DNA of 59,380 nt from a virus, in IMG/VR virus record IMGVR_UViG_3300046010_007017, positions 1-59,380 of that record; one strand, written 5' to 3'. The notes under the pieces are model-generated. The model made no database searches and was not told the DNA's origin. It saw only the letters and a program-made list of their open reading frames with translations. The translations under genes and the position numbers were made by a program. Positions 40,443 to 48,317 of the stretch are shown piece after piece; within the stretch, counting starts at the first letter, position 1, and each line of letters begins with the position of its first letter.

Positions 40443-40843
40443 AACTTGCCTTCGGCTTTCATTTGTTCGCGAATTTTGGTTGCAGAAATATCATTAATTT
40501 CAGCTGGTGGTATATGTTCAATAATATCATATCCAACTCCTCTACCGAATTCAACTGAACAAATATCTGGTATGATAATTGCTTTTAGTTTTCCGTTTGA
40601 TATTTCTAATTCCATCTCTGTAGCAATGTTCATTAAGACTTGCTGTGGTGTGAATGGATTTTTTTCATTTATTTCACCTTCACGAATAGCAACAAGTACT
40701 TTACCACCTTCATTAATTACTTGTCTAAATAATTGTTTATGTCCTTCATGTAATGGCTGCCAACGTCCTATAAATAAAGACCATTGACTATCTTTTCGTT
40801 CTAATGAACTCTTAACATGTACCTTTTTATCCCACATATTCAT
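40439..40843 (-). CDS. nucleotidyltransferase of the HxGH superfamily (NadM/cytidylyltransferase-like)
   Basis: The 134-residue protein contains FIGRWQPLHEGHKQLFRQV, with the nucleotide-binding HEGH, and the C-terminal ISATKIREQMK, the ISxxKIR signature of this superfamily. Members transfer AMP or CMP to phosphate groups, as in NMN adenylyltransferase or CTP-glycerol transferases. The ATP sulfurylase active-site motif is not seen, so I do not call it a sulfurylase. It overlaps the APS kinase gene by 17 bases. A role making an activated precursor for the island is inferred from context. Confidence 0.78.
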   Translation of the reverse strand: MNMWDKKVHVKSSLERKDSQWSLFIGRWQPLHEGHKQLFRQVINEGGKVLVAIREGEINEKNPFTPQQVLMNIATEMELEISNGKLKAIIIPDICSVEFGRGVGYDIIEHIPPAEINDISATKIREQMKAEGKL

Positions 40844-41246
40844 AAATTTGTTTTATACATTCTTCTTCAGTTAACCATTCTGTATTAAGATATAGAGCTT
40901 CATCTTTATCAGGATATTCGAAATCCTTTACATGAAATTGTTCTCTACCTCTATCTAACTCGTATGCTAAATATACGAACTTAGCTTCGCTATCCAAACT
41001 TCTTAAATAGTCTCTTGCTTCTTTATATGGGTATACTAAAGATAAAATAACGTTATCACCATGTCTGTGTAGATAATGAGCAATATCACTTGCTCTATTT
41101 AAATTCCTGATACGTCCTTCTCTTGAATAATCTTTATTAGCGAATAATTCTCTTAATTCATCCCCGTCTATATTTTTAAAAGTAGGGAATTGTTTTGCTA
41201 ACGTTGATTTACCACTATGTGGTTGCCCGAATAATACTATTATCAT
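40827..41246 (-). CDS. adenylylsulfate (APS) kinase-like P-loop kinase
   Basis: The 139-residue protein starts MIIVLFGQPHSGKSTLAKQF with P-loop GQPHSGKS. It then has NIDGDELRELFANKDYSREG followed by RIRNLNRASDIAHYLHRHGD and VILSLVYPYKEARDYLR, a clear APS kinase pattern (the DGD.lR and R..N..R elements). APS kinase makes PAPS, the sulfate donor for sulfotransferases, and one is encoded at 43751-44569. The longer frame to 41327 would overlap the FkbM gene by over 100 bases, so I use the ATG at 41244-41246. The protein is short for the family (about 180-200 residues). Confidence 0.83.
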   Translation of the reverse strand: MIIVLFGQPHSGKSTLAKQFPTFKNIDGDELRELFANKDYSREGRIRNLNRASDIAHYLHRHGDNVILSLVYPYKEARDYLRSLDSEAKFVYLAYELDRGREQFHVKDFEYPDKDEALYLNTEWLTEEECIKQIYEYVG

Positions 41247-41880
41247 TTTGTTTTTTATTAATGTATAAACAATCGAATTGAGATGCCCAACATGGTTTTT
41301 TATCAAATAATTCAAAACCCTTATCAATTAAGAAATTATGCACATCTATATCTAATTTTTGATTTTCAAAGTTAGGTACATCCTCTGTTTCTATTTGAAT
41401 AGCTTTTACGTTACTTATTTCATCACCCATACCTTCTAAAACTTCGTATCCGTGACCTTCTACGTCAATTTTAAATAAATCTATCTGTTTTTCTTTTAAT
41501 ATTTTTTCAACTCTAAAGCATTCAACCCTAGTTGTTTGATAGTTTAAGTTTAGATTTGAATGTTTTTTTAAAGATGATATACCAACTATTTCTTGGTTAC
41601 TTGACATAACGCAATTGAAATTTGCCATTTCATCTTTATTTGAACAGGCACCATAAATAACTTTTGCAAAAGGTTTTTGACCATTTGCTACCATACTAGC
41701 TCTTATGTCCTGGTAGCAGAATATATTTGCTTCTACTATATAAGCATTTTCAGGTTGTATATCCCAATATTCACAAACGTATTTAGCATCCACACCATTT
41801 CTGCTTCCTATCTCCATAAAGGATTTGGGCGTAAAAAGATTCTTCAATAAAGAAGTGAGCTGTATTAAATCGCCTCTCAT
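41215..41880 (-). CDS. FkbM-family SAM-dependent methyltransferase
   Basis: The 221-residue protein has SFMEIGSRNGVDAKYVCEYW (SAM-binding glycine-rich loop), AYIVEANIFCYQDIRASM, and the FkbM hallmark IDLFKIDVEGHGYEVLEGM with QIETED later. FkbM enzymes O-methylate sugars and related groups on glycans and natural products. It overlaps APS kinase by 32 bases and the GT25 gene by 4. Substrate is not predictable, but neighbours point to glycan decoration. Confidence 0.85.
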   Translation of the reverse strand: MRGDLIQLTSLLKNLFTPKSFMEIGSRNGVDAKYVCEYWDIQPENAYIVEANIFCYQDIRASMVANGQKPFAKVIYGACSNKDEMANFNCVMSSNQEIVGISSLKKHSNLNLNYQTTRVECFRVEKILKEKQIDLFKIDVEGHGYEVLEGMGDEISNVKAIQIETEDVPNFENQKLDIDVHNFLIDKGFELFDKKPCWASQFDCLYINKKQNDNSIIRATT

Positions 41881-42497
41881 ACTATATTTGATTTGAACTT
41901 AGAATGTTCTTGTACTATTGTATTGAAAGGTTGTAACATCATAACATTATATTGTCCTCTTGGATTGTAATTATAACTCATGTGCTGGATTACCTTTGCA
42001 TAGAAATTATCAATTTCCATTCCGCTAGGAATAGCCATTTGTAATATATCATCCATTATTTTATCGGTAACACAATATGCATGTGCCTCTACAACTTGAC
42101 CTCTATAATGTGGTTCAATTAATCCACCAAAATAAAACATGTCAGCCATTTCTATTGCCCTTGTATTCATTTGTAATACTTCATTAGGGTTGTTAAGAAA
42201 AATTACATCATCTTCAAATACAAGTATTCTTTTATAACCTCTATCTTTACCTATTTGTATTGCTTTTAGATGAGATTGTCTACAAGCGATCTGTCCTCTA
42301 ATATATTTCTCATCACTTTTAATAAAATTTCTATATATTGTTGGATCGTTTTGCTCACTTGCTTCAATAGCATCTACTCGTTCGTAATTTGTTATTCCAA
42401 ATTCTTTGAATTGAGATATCATTGATTCATTTCTATCAATATCTTTAGCAAGATTGATATATAATATCTTATCAAAAAACGTGTTTATATTAAGCAT
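41877..42497 (-). CDS. glycosyltransferase family 25-like
   Basis: The 206-residue protein has the GT25 pattern: KILYINLAKDIDRNESMISQ, YERVDAIEA, GQIACRQSHLKAIQIGKDRG and RILVFEDDVIFL with the metal-binding EDD. GT25 enzymes add galactose or glucose in lipooligosaccharide synthesis. It lacks a signal peptide and overlaps both neighbours by 4-8 bases. In this phage it may modify host surface glycan or virion glycoprotein. Confidence 0.82.
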   Translation of the reverse strand: MLNINTFFDKILYINLAKDIDRNESMISQFKEFGITNYERVDAIEASEQNDPTIYRNFIKSDEKYIRGQIACRQSHLKAIQIGKDRGYKRILVFEDDVIFLNNPNEVLQMNTRAIEMADMFYFGGLIEPHYRGQVVEAHAYCVTDKIMDDILQMAIPSGMEIDNFYAKVIQHMSYNYNPRGQYNVMMLQPFNTIVQEHSKFKSNIV

Positions 42498-43197
42498 GCT
42501 TTGCTCTTATAGTTTTAAACATTTTATCCCAAATTAAAGTATAAAATCCATAATTACCTTTAAATTTAGTATGGTGTTCAGAATGTGCTGTTGCTGTGTA
42601 AATGTATTTACCTATTTTGCTAGATAAAAATTTATCTGTGTATAATTCAATGCCTAAATGTAGATAAGTAGTATACAATATAGTTGTTGCTACCCAAATG
42701 TAAACATGAGATGTATGCATTGGTATTAAAAATAATAATATAACTAAATACCCATGATTTATAATTGCCTCTATAGGATGCATTGATAAAGCACTTAATG
42801 GAGAAACATATTTTGATTTATGGTGTACTAAATGTACTACATTAAAAATACGTTTATCATGCATTAATCTATGAGTTAAGTAAAAATATAAATCATACAT
42901 TAATAACATGACTGGTATGATTCCGATGTAATACAACCATCCATGTTCACTCACATCATAATACAATGTAGTGTAATCAAGGATTTTTGTTTGGTATAAA
43001 ATAGTTGCAATTGTTGTAAAAATTAATAAACTAAGCATTGAAAATTTAACTTCTCGTATATAGTCTTTTCTAACAGGAACATTTTTATGAATAGATATAA
43101 ATTTGTCACCCATTGAAATTAATCCAAACGCAACTGCAGTAGCAATAAAATAATATAATATTAAATTAAAAAGAGTAGATATAAAAAAGTCAATCAT
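42490..43197 (-). CDS. fatty acid hydroxylase / sterol desaturase superfamily membrane protein
   Basis: The 235-residue protein has several TM helices (for example NLILYYFIATAVAFGLISMG, YYIGIIPVMLLMYDLYFYL). The di-iron histidine signature of the superfamily is visible as HRLMH, HLVHH and HSEHH in order, plus an isolated MHPIEAIINHG. Such enzymes hydroxylate or desaturate lipids and need oxygen. Such a gene is unusual in a phage and fits a lipid- or glycolipid-modifying role in this island. It overlaps GT25 by 8 bases. Confidence 0.8.
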   Translation of the reverse strand: MIDFFISTLFNLILYYFIATAVAFGLISMGDKFISIHKNVPVRKDYIREVKFSMLSLLIFTTIATILYQTKILDYTTLYYDVSEHGWLYYIGIIPVMLLMYDLYFYLTHRLMHDKRIFNVVHLVHHKSKYVSPLSALSMHPIEAIINHGYLVILLFLIPMHTSHVYIWVATTILYTTYLHLGIELYTDKFLSSKIGKYIYTATAHSEHHTKFKGNYGFYTLIWDKMFKTIRAKHA

Positions 43198-43202
43198 AAT
43201 AG

Positions 43203-43745
43203 TTAGAACATTTTAATGTCGTTAAAGTATGTAATTCTTATTTGTTCTTCATTTGGAGTCCACCCAACAAATACTTGATTTCTATACTTTTCAGAATGGT
43301 AATAATTAATTACATTATTTAAATGCTGGCTTTCGTATATAATTAAAATGCCTATAATGAATTGATCTTCTAAAGTTTTTAATTGATCAAATAAATCATA
43401 TGTAGCGTAATACATATTCATGGCAACGCCTCTATTATTTCCTCTATAGTCTTCTCGTACAAATAATCTAAAATATAAAAATTTATTTCTTATTTGTTGA
43501 AAATAAGCAACTGTACCAGAAGATACACCTACTATTTCATCGGTTTCATTTAAAACTATAAATAATACTTCGTTTACTCTTTGTTTGGTAAATATTTCTT
43601 CGTAAGAAGGTAAAGCATTTTCTTTTTTCCAAAAATCAATAATTTTATTATCTAACTCTTCACTGTGGTTTTGATAAACTTGAAGTAGTTTTAAAGGTTG
43701 TGGCTCATCCGTTTTTTGATTGCCTTTATAATAAATGTATTCCAT
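43203..43745 (-). CDS. GNAT-family acetyltransferase-like protein
   Basis: The 180-residue protein has the GNAT core: VLFIVLNETDEIVGVSSGTV, FRLFVREDYRGNNRGVAMNM (acetyl-CoA-binding RGxxxGxA-like loop) and YATYDLFDQLK. The C-terminus ends WTPNEEQIRITYFNDIKMF. Acetyl transfer to a sugar amine or hydroxyl is a reasonable guess from the context of glycosyltransferases and a sulfotransferase. It lies 5-6 bases from both neighbours. Confidence 0.66.
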   Translation of the reverse strand: MEYIYYKGNQKTDEPQPLKLLQVYQNHSEELDNKIIDFWKKENALPSYEEIFTKQRVNEVLFIVLNETDEIVGVSSGTVAYFQQIRNKFLYFRLFVREDYRGNNRGVAMNMYYATYDLFDQLKTLEDQFIIGILIIYESQHLNNVINYYHSEKYRNQVFVGWTPNEEQIRITYFNDIKMF

Positions 43746-43750
43746 ATTTT

Positions 43751-44569
43751 CTATTTTGTATATTTAAATTGATCGTAAAACCACTTATAATTATTGTAAA
43801 TCCAGTCCGTTACGTCTTTTCCTAATAAATCTTTAGCTCTAGATCTAACGGGTTCTAACTTAGTTCTAATAACATGATCTCCAAATGAACCATAAACCTC
43901 ATCATCCTCTTTTGTTACTTGTTCAATATTATCAAAATCATGTGTGAAATGAGGAATATCTAAATAATCGTATATTTTAACCATTGTGCTTTCAGGATAT
44001 AAGCAAAGATCTTCAAATTTAATGAATAATACTTTTGCCGCAATTCCTGTTCTGAACATTTCACTTAATCTTTCAAATGCTAATCCTACAGGAGGATTTT
44101 GAGTCCAAATATCGATACGTTTAGGAACTGTAGTACCTTGACCAGTTGACCAATCTAGGATATCAGGTTGCTTTTCTGGGTGTTTTCTAAAATTATTTTC
44201 CATAGAAGCAAATATATCTTTTGGATCTCTAATCATGCAGATAATTTTTGGTTCAGGATATATTAGATTTAAGAAATCATAATGAATTCCCCATCCTCTT
44301 GACTTATCTACAACGTATTTTTTATCTGTGATTGATTCATAAAAACCATCCATTCCTTTTTTACAGAAAGATAAAAAACCTGTTCTCATAATTTCTGCAT
44401 CTTGTGCTAAAAATTCTGGAGATGTGGTGTAGTTTGCTCTAGCAGCAAATACTAATTCTAAAACACCAGAAGTTGGTGTTGCATAGATGTCTGGGTTTTG
44501 TGCTAGAATGTTTTGCAGTAATGTACTGCCAGCTCTAGGTAAAGAGCTTTGAAAAAATAATTGTTCCAT
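43751..44569 (-). CDS. PAPS-dependent sulfotransferase
   Basis: The 272-residue protein has the 5'-phosphosulfate loop SSLPRAGSTLLQNIL (residues 8-22), the 3'-phosphate-binding motif ICMIRDPKDIFASM (110-123), and VLFIKFEDLCLYPESTMVKI, matching sulfotransferase families that use PAPS. The phage also encodes an APS kinase in the same run (40827-41246). No signal peptide or TM is seen, so it acts in the cytoplasm, probably on glycan or lipid precursors. The acceptor cannot be predicted. Confidence 0.87.
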   Translation of the reverse strand: MEQLFFQSSLPRAGSTLLQNILAQNPDIYATPTSGVLELVFAARANYTTSPEFLAQDAEIMRTGFLSFCKKGMDGFYESITDKKYVVDKSRGWGIHYDFLNLIYPEPKIICMIRDPKDIFASMENNFRKHPEKQPDILDWSTGQGTTVPKRIDIWTQNPPVGLAFERLSEMFRTGIAAKVLFIKFEDLCLYPESTMVKIYDYLDIPHFTHDFDNIEQVTKEDDEVYGSFGDHVIRTKLEPVRSRAKDLLGKDVTDWIYNNYKWFYDQFKYTK

Positions 44570-44576
44570 GTATAAC

Positions 44577-45449
44577 CTATTGTTTTTTTATTGAATCAAT
44601 GATGTCTTGACTGTTGAATATTTCGCTTTCTGAAGCGAAAGGAAATTCTATTAATTCTCCTCCTATATTAAATTTAGTTAAAAAGGCGTTTCTTAATTCT
44701 GGTTTTAGTGTAAAAGGATTAGATATAATATTATCATGTATATCGTAACCAAATACTTCTGGTTTGTTTGCAATCCAACATACTGTTGATGCTAATTCTA
44801 ACCCAGCAGCCACATGTTGGGCAAAACTATCCATAAATAAGCGCTTATTGCTTAATGAAATTCCTACAACTAAACTTCTAAATGAATCAGTTACAGGATA
44901 TGTGTTTTCATATCCTAATTGATCATCTCGTTTAATGTGTAAAATATTGTAATCTTCTTTAAAGGCATTAATTACATCTACTATGTTTTGATGAGGAATA
45001 TCTCGTGCCCAAGAATATTTAAGAGCTGAATCACCACCCCCATTAGTCTGAATAAACATGGTAGGTTTATCTGATGCATATTTTTGTTTAAAGAAACTTA
45101 CCTCTCTTTCTGTAAGGTATATTTTTGGTAATTCACCGTTATATTTTACTCCAAACATTTCACACCATGTTTTAATAAGATGTTCATCTTGTTTAACATG
45201 TTCAGTTTGAACATACGGATCGTGTGCAAAGATTTTAAATTCTTTATCCTCAATAAATTCCTCATAAAAGTAGCTAAAACCTCCAAAACTGAAGGCTCTA
45301 GCTACAAAAGGATTATTTAAAAATACATCCGCGTATCCGGATACTACTATTAACTTTGAGTCGGGGTATTGTTTTTTGATGGCCTCGCATACCGCTGTTG
45401 CCATTACGCATTTACCAATACCTCCACTAATTTGAAATACTATATTCAT
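44577..45449 (-). CDS. GT9-like glycosyltransferase (heptosyltransferase type)
   Basis: The 290-residue protein begins MNIVFQISGGIGKCVMATAV with the N-terminal Gly-rich loop of GT9/GT-B enzymes, followed by YPDSKLIVVSGYADVFLNNP. The C-terminal nucleotide-sugar domain includes KPTMFIQTNGGGDSALKYSW and FMDSFAQHVAAGLELASTVC, the latter like the heptosyltransferase 'D....HlAaal' motif. It is the first gene of the modification island in transcription order, 5 bases downstream of a host-type promoter. Confidence 0.72.
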   Translation of the reverse strand: MNIVFQISGGIGKCVMATAVCEAIKKQYPDSKLIVVSGYADVFLNNPFVARAFSFGGFSYFYEEFIEDKEFKIFAHDPYVQTEHVKQDEHLIKTWCEMFGVKYNGELPKIYLTEREVSFFKQKYASDKPTMFIQTNGGGDSALKYSWARDIPHQNIVDVINAFKEDYNILHIKRDDQLGYENTYPVTDSFRSLVVGISLSNKRLFMDSFAQHVAAGLELASTVCWIANKPEVFGYDIHDNIISNPFTLKPELRNAFLTKFNIGGELIEFPFASESEIFNSQDIIDSIKKQ

Positions 45450-45453
45450 AACT

Positions 45454-45484
45454 TAAATATACGAAACGGGAGTTAGGTTACCAA
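45454..45484 (-). promoter_or_regulatory. host-type promoter of the modification island
   Basis: It reads TTGG, 19 bases, TATATTTA on the minus strand, directly before the GT9-like gene. The spacer starts TAACCTAA, the same as in the polymerase promoter. It places this island under host-type control while both flanking gene blocks carry late-type motifs. Confidence 0.76.
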
Positions 45485-45502
45485 CTCTTTTTATAAGAAA
45501 TA

Positions 45503-45712
45503 TTATCCTTCTAATTCTGCTATTTTAGCTCTCACATGATCGATAGCGGCTTGAATTTCAGCTGCTTTATCTTCGTCTGTTTTTGCTGCTTCTGCTGCTA
45601 AACGAGCCTCTTCCGCTGCTGTTCTTTCAGCTTGTATTTTAGCATCTTCAGCTTCTCTAAGTTGTTCTATAGCTGTTTCTAGCTCTGTTTGTAATGCTGT
45701 TAAATCTGCCAT
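45503..45712 (-). CDS. small coiled-coil protein at end of fibre block
   Basis: The 69-residue protein MADLTALQTELETAIEQLRE is one charged Ala/Glu-rich helix (AERTAAEEARLAAEAAKTDE) ending VRAKIAELEG. It lies downstream of the fibre genes and could be a trimerisation or chaperone helix. No family is recognised. Confidence 0.6.
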   Translation of the reverse strand: MADLTALQTELETAIEQLREAEDAKIQAERTAAEEARLAAEAAKTDEDKAAEIQAAIDHVRAKIAELEG

Positions 45713-45739
45713 TTTAATTTATTTTTATTTATGTTGTAA

Positions 45740-47773
45740 TTATTTATCAATTTCTACTCCTGTAAAGTTATCAATTGCATCAGCATCTTTACGAGTACCA
45801 ATGATTAATACATTGTAATCTCCATCTACATTTGATACAAAGTTAACATATTCTTGACAACTATCAATAACTCCATATGCTGTTCCAAAGTGTCCTTGTG
45901 GAGTTACAAATATTTGATCATCTTCGTTTAAGAATTTATAGTAATCAGGAAGAGCTAACACTGCTGCACAGTTTACTGTTGTAATTTTATATCTGTAAAT
46001 ATTATCACCTCTTGTAGGACTTTCTACGAATGAGTGTTGTAAATATTTAGTATCTGTTTTAGTTGGGTCTGGGTGGTTAATTCTAAATGTACCTGATGTT
46101 TTAGAGAATCCTTCTACATAGGTTGTATTATTAGCACTTGATGTTAATCCACTACCAATTACAAAAGAGTTAGTGTTCGCTACTGTGTTTCCACATCCTC
46201 CTAATATTCCAGACTGACATCCGCTAACTTGATTTAATCTACCTCCACCTATAAATGAATATTGTCCACTAGCTATGTTTTCACCACCACCACCTATAGA
46301 TGAATATTGTCCACTAGATAAATTGCAAAATCCACCAGCAATTGTTGCGGTAATACCACATGCTACATTCCCACATCCACCACCAATAGCTACTCCATTA
46401 GCTCTAGCTACGTTAAGATACCCACCACTAAGTGTTGAATCGTTACAATTAATAGTATTGCAACGACCACCTCCCATAAAGTTATATTTACCACTAACTG
46501 TATTCTTACATCCACCTCCCATAAAGCTATATCTATTACTAGCTGTATTTGCTCTACCACCACCTACAAATGCATAGTCTCCACTTGCACAATTTGATAC
46601 ACCTCCACCAATAAATGAATAATATCCACTTGCAGTATTAAATTGACCACCAACTACTGCAGAGGCAATTTGAGTTGCATTGTTTTGACGACCACCTACT
46701 ACTACCGCTAAATCATTACAAGAAATATTACTTCTTCCTCCACCTACAAATGAACAAGCTGATAAAGCACTATTACTACAACCACCACCTACGAATGAGA
46801 AAGCTCCATTTGCTATGTTACCACAACCTCCACCTACAAATGAACGACACCCACCAGCTCTGTTACAATACCCACCACTAATTGTTGAATGACTTGCACA
46901 AGCAATGTTAGATTGACCACCACCTACAAATGAATAACAACCACAAGCTAAATTACATCTACCTCCTACAGTAGCTGAATAATCTCCACTAGCTGTGTTA
47001 CATAAACCACCACCTACAAATGAATAACTTCCACTAGATGTATTATCTCTACCACCAACAACAGTTGGGTAGAAAGTATTATTAGCTATATTATCTCTAC
47101 CACCAACTGCAGTTGCACTATTTCCACAAGTAACAAGACCTTGTCCTCCACCTATGAATGAATAATCACCACTAGCTCTGTTAGAAATTCCACCGCCAAC
47201 AAATGAAGAATCACCATTAGCCGCATTACAAAAACCACCAACTACTGTAGCTTGACAGCTACTAGCTGCATTAGAGCTACCACCACCAATAAATGAATTA
47301 TTTCCACTAGCACTGTTGTTACAACCACCTAATGAAGCAGCAAAATTACCATTTGCAAGGCTATTTACACCACATCTTAATGTAGAACTTGTACCAACAC
47401 CATCAACAATAATACCACCACCACCACCACCTGCACTAGCTAGTGCAAACGATGCTGTTAATGCGCTAGATGCAAATGATGCACTTGTTACAAATGATGC
47501 ACTTGTTGCATTAGATGCAAATGATGCACTTGTTACAAATGATGCACTTGTTGCATTAGATGCAAATGATGCCGTTGTTACAAATGATGCTGTTGTTGCA
47601 GTTGTTGCAAAAGATGCACTTGTTGCCGTCGTAGCAAAAGATGCACTAACTGTTAAGTTAGCAATAGCTTGAGCTGTTGTTCTTACTGTAGATCCACCTT
47701 GAACTAAAGGTACCTCTTCGGTACCTGTTAAGGCCGAACCGGAGTTTAATTGACTTATTTTTACGTTTGCCAT
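45740..47773 (-). CDS. tail fibre-like protein with cysteine-rich 15-residue repeats
   Basis: The 677-residue protein starts MANVKISQLNSGSALTGTEE, has an Ala/Ser/Phe-rich heptad-like region (SASFATTATSASF), a Gly hinge (GGGGGG at about 115-120), and then about 26 units of a 15-residue repeat of the form SFVGGGxxNxASGxY, resembling trimeric beta-roll heads of YadA type. About 25 cysteines fall at recurring places. A non-repeat C-terminal domain (about 545-677) ends FTGVEIDK. A late-type motif precedes it. It is probably a virion fibre or adhesin. Confidence 0.75.
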   Translation of the reverse strand: MANVKISQLNSGSALTGTEEVPLVQGGSTVRTTAQAIANLTVSASFATTATSASFATTATTASFVTTASFASNATSASFVTSASFASNATSASFVTSASFASSALTASFALASAGGGGGGIIVDGVGTSSTLRCGVNSLANGNFAASLGGCNNSASGNNSFIGGGSSNAASSCQATVVGGFCNAANGDSSFVGGGISNRASGDYSFIGGGQGLVTCGNSATAVGGRDNIANNTFYPTVVGGRDNTSSGSYSFVGGGLCNTASGDYSATVGGRCNLACGCYSFVGGGQSNIACASHSTISGGYCNRAGGCRSFVGGGCGNIANGAFSFVGGGCSNSALSACSFVGGGRSNISCNDLAVVVGGRQNNATQIASAVVGGQFNTASGYYSFIGGGVSNCASGDYAFVGGGRANTASNRYSFMGGGCKNTVSGKYNFMGGGRCNTINCNDSTLSGGYLNVARANGVAIGGGCGNVACGITATIAGGFCNLSSGQYSSIGGGGENIASGQYSFIGGGRLNQVSGCQSGILGGCGNTVANTNSFVIGSGLTSSANNTTYVEGFSKTSGTFRINHPDPTKTDTKYLQHSFVESPTRGDNIYRYKITTVNCAAVLALPDYYKFLNEDDQIFVTPQGHFGTAYGVIDSCQEYVNFVSNVDGDYNVLIIGTRKDADAIDNFTGVEIDK
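46166..47341 (-). repeat. about 26 tandem 45-bp coding repeats (15-residue beta-roll units)
   Basis: Each unit encodes a Gly-Gly(-Gly) core and Asn at a fixed place, with alternating S/T-rich edges. Unit length is 15 residues with one compensated irregular pair (17 plus 14). The copies are diverged at DNA level, so this is protein-level rather than recent DNA repetition. Confidence 0.8.
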
Positions 47774-47795
47774 TTATTTTATTGTTTTATTCTGG

Positions 47796-47805
47796 TATAA
47801 ATATG
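47796..47805 (-). promoter_or_regulatory. late-type promoter motif (CATATTTATA)
   Basis: The TATTTATA core is on the coding strand, 23 bases before the cysteine-rich fibre ATG. Confidence 0.55.
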
Positions 47806-47807
47806 TT

Positions 47808-48284
47808 TTATTGTTCTAATATGATGAAATCACCATTTTCTGTTATTAAGTTGTTATCATTTTCTGTCATTAAGAAATTATCAGTAGATGATGTACCACC
47901 AACTCGTATCAATACAAAACTTCCGCTTCTATATAATCCACCTAATGGAACACCACCAGCTGCTGCTGCATCATCATTTGCAAAATTCAGTGATTGTGAT
48001 ACCTGTGTTAAAATTATGTATGAGTTAGTTATTGGATTTAAATAAGATGCACTAACTGCATTTGTTGCGAATGATGCGGATGAGACAAATGATGCACTAA
48101 CTGCATTTGTTGCGAATGATGCACTTGTTGCATTTTGTGCTCGAGATGAACTAACAGCAAATGATGCTGATGCTACTGTACTCGAAGCTGTTGCAACTGA
48201 TGAACCATTTACCACTAGCGATCCAGTTACAGCAATTTGGGTGCCGGTAAATGAACTAATGGAATTTACTTTTATACTACTCAT
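47808..48284 (-). CDS. small tail fibre protein
   Basis: The 158-residue protein MSSIKVNSISSFTGTQIAVT continues with Ala/Ser/Phe repeats (ATSASFATNAVSASFVSSAS) and a C-terminal domain (GGLYRSGSFVLIRVGGTSS, ITENGDFIILEQ). It shares the SASF-type repeats with the large fibres next door. A late-type motif stands 24 bases upstream. It is probably a minor fibre or fibre tip. Confidence 0.68.
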   Translation of the reverse strand: MSSIKVNSISSFTGTQIAVTGSLVVNGSSVATASSTVASASFAVSSSRAQNATSASFATNAVSASFVSSASFATNAVSASYLNPITNSYIILTQVSQSLNFANDDAAAAGGVPLGGLYRSGSFVLIRVGGTSSTDNFLMTENDNNLITENGDFIILEQ

Positions 48285-48307
48285 ATTGTTATTGTGCTAT
48301 TACTGGT

Positions 48308-48317
48308 GATAAATATT
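48308..48317 (-). promoter_or_regulatory. late-type promoter motif (AATATTTATC)
   Basis: The core TATTTAT is on the coding strand 24 bases before the small fibre ATG, overlapping the stop codon of the large fibre gene. Confidence 0.52.

Noticed and set aside
40439-40843. ATP sulfurylase to complete a sulfate activation pathway
   Set aside because: The protein has HxGH and ISxxKIR signatures of the NadM/cytidylyltransferase type but no recognisable ATP sulfurylase motif, so I left the substrate open.
46166-47341. Possible CRISPR-like array
   Set aside because: Regular 45-bp units are in-frame coding repeats that encode a beta-roll and have no constant repeat with variable spacers.
46275-47672. 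Plus-strand frames inside the cysteine-rich repeat gene
   Set aside because: Their Pro/His-rich repeats are the complement of the Gly-rich 15-residue units; every other gene is on the minus strand.
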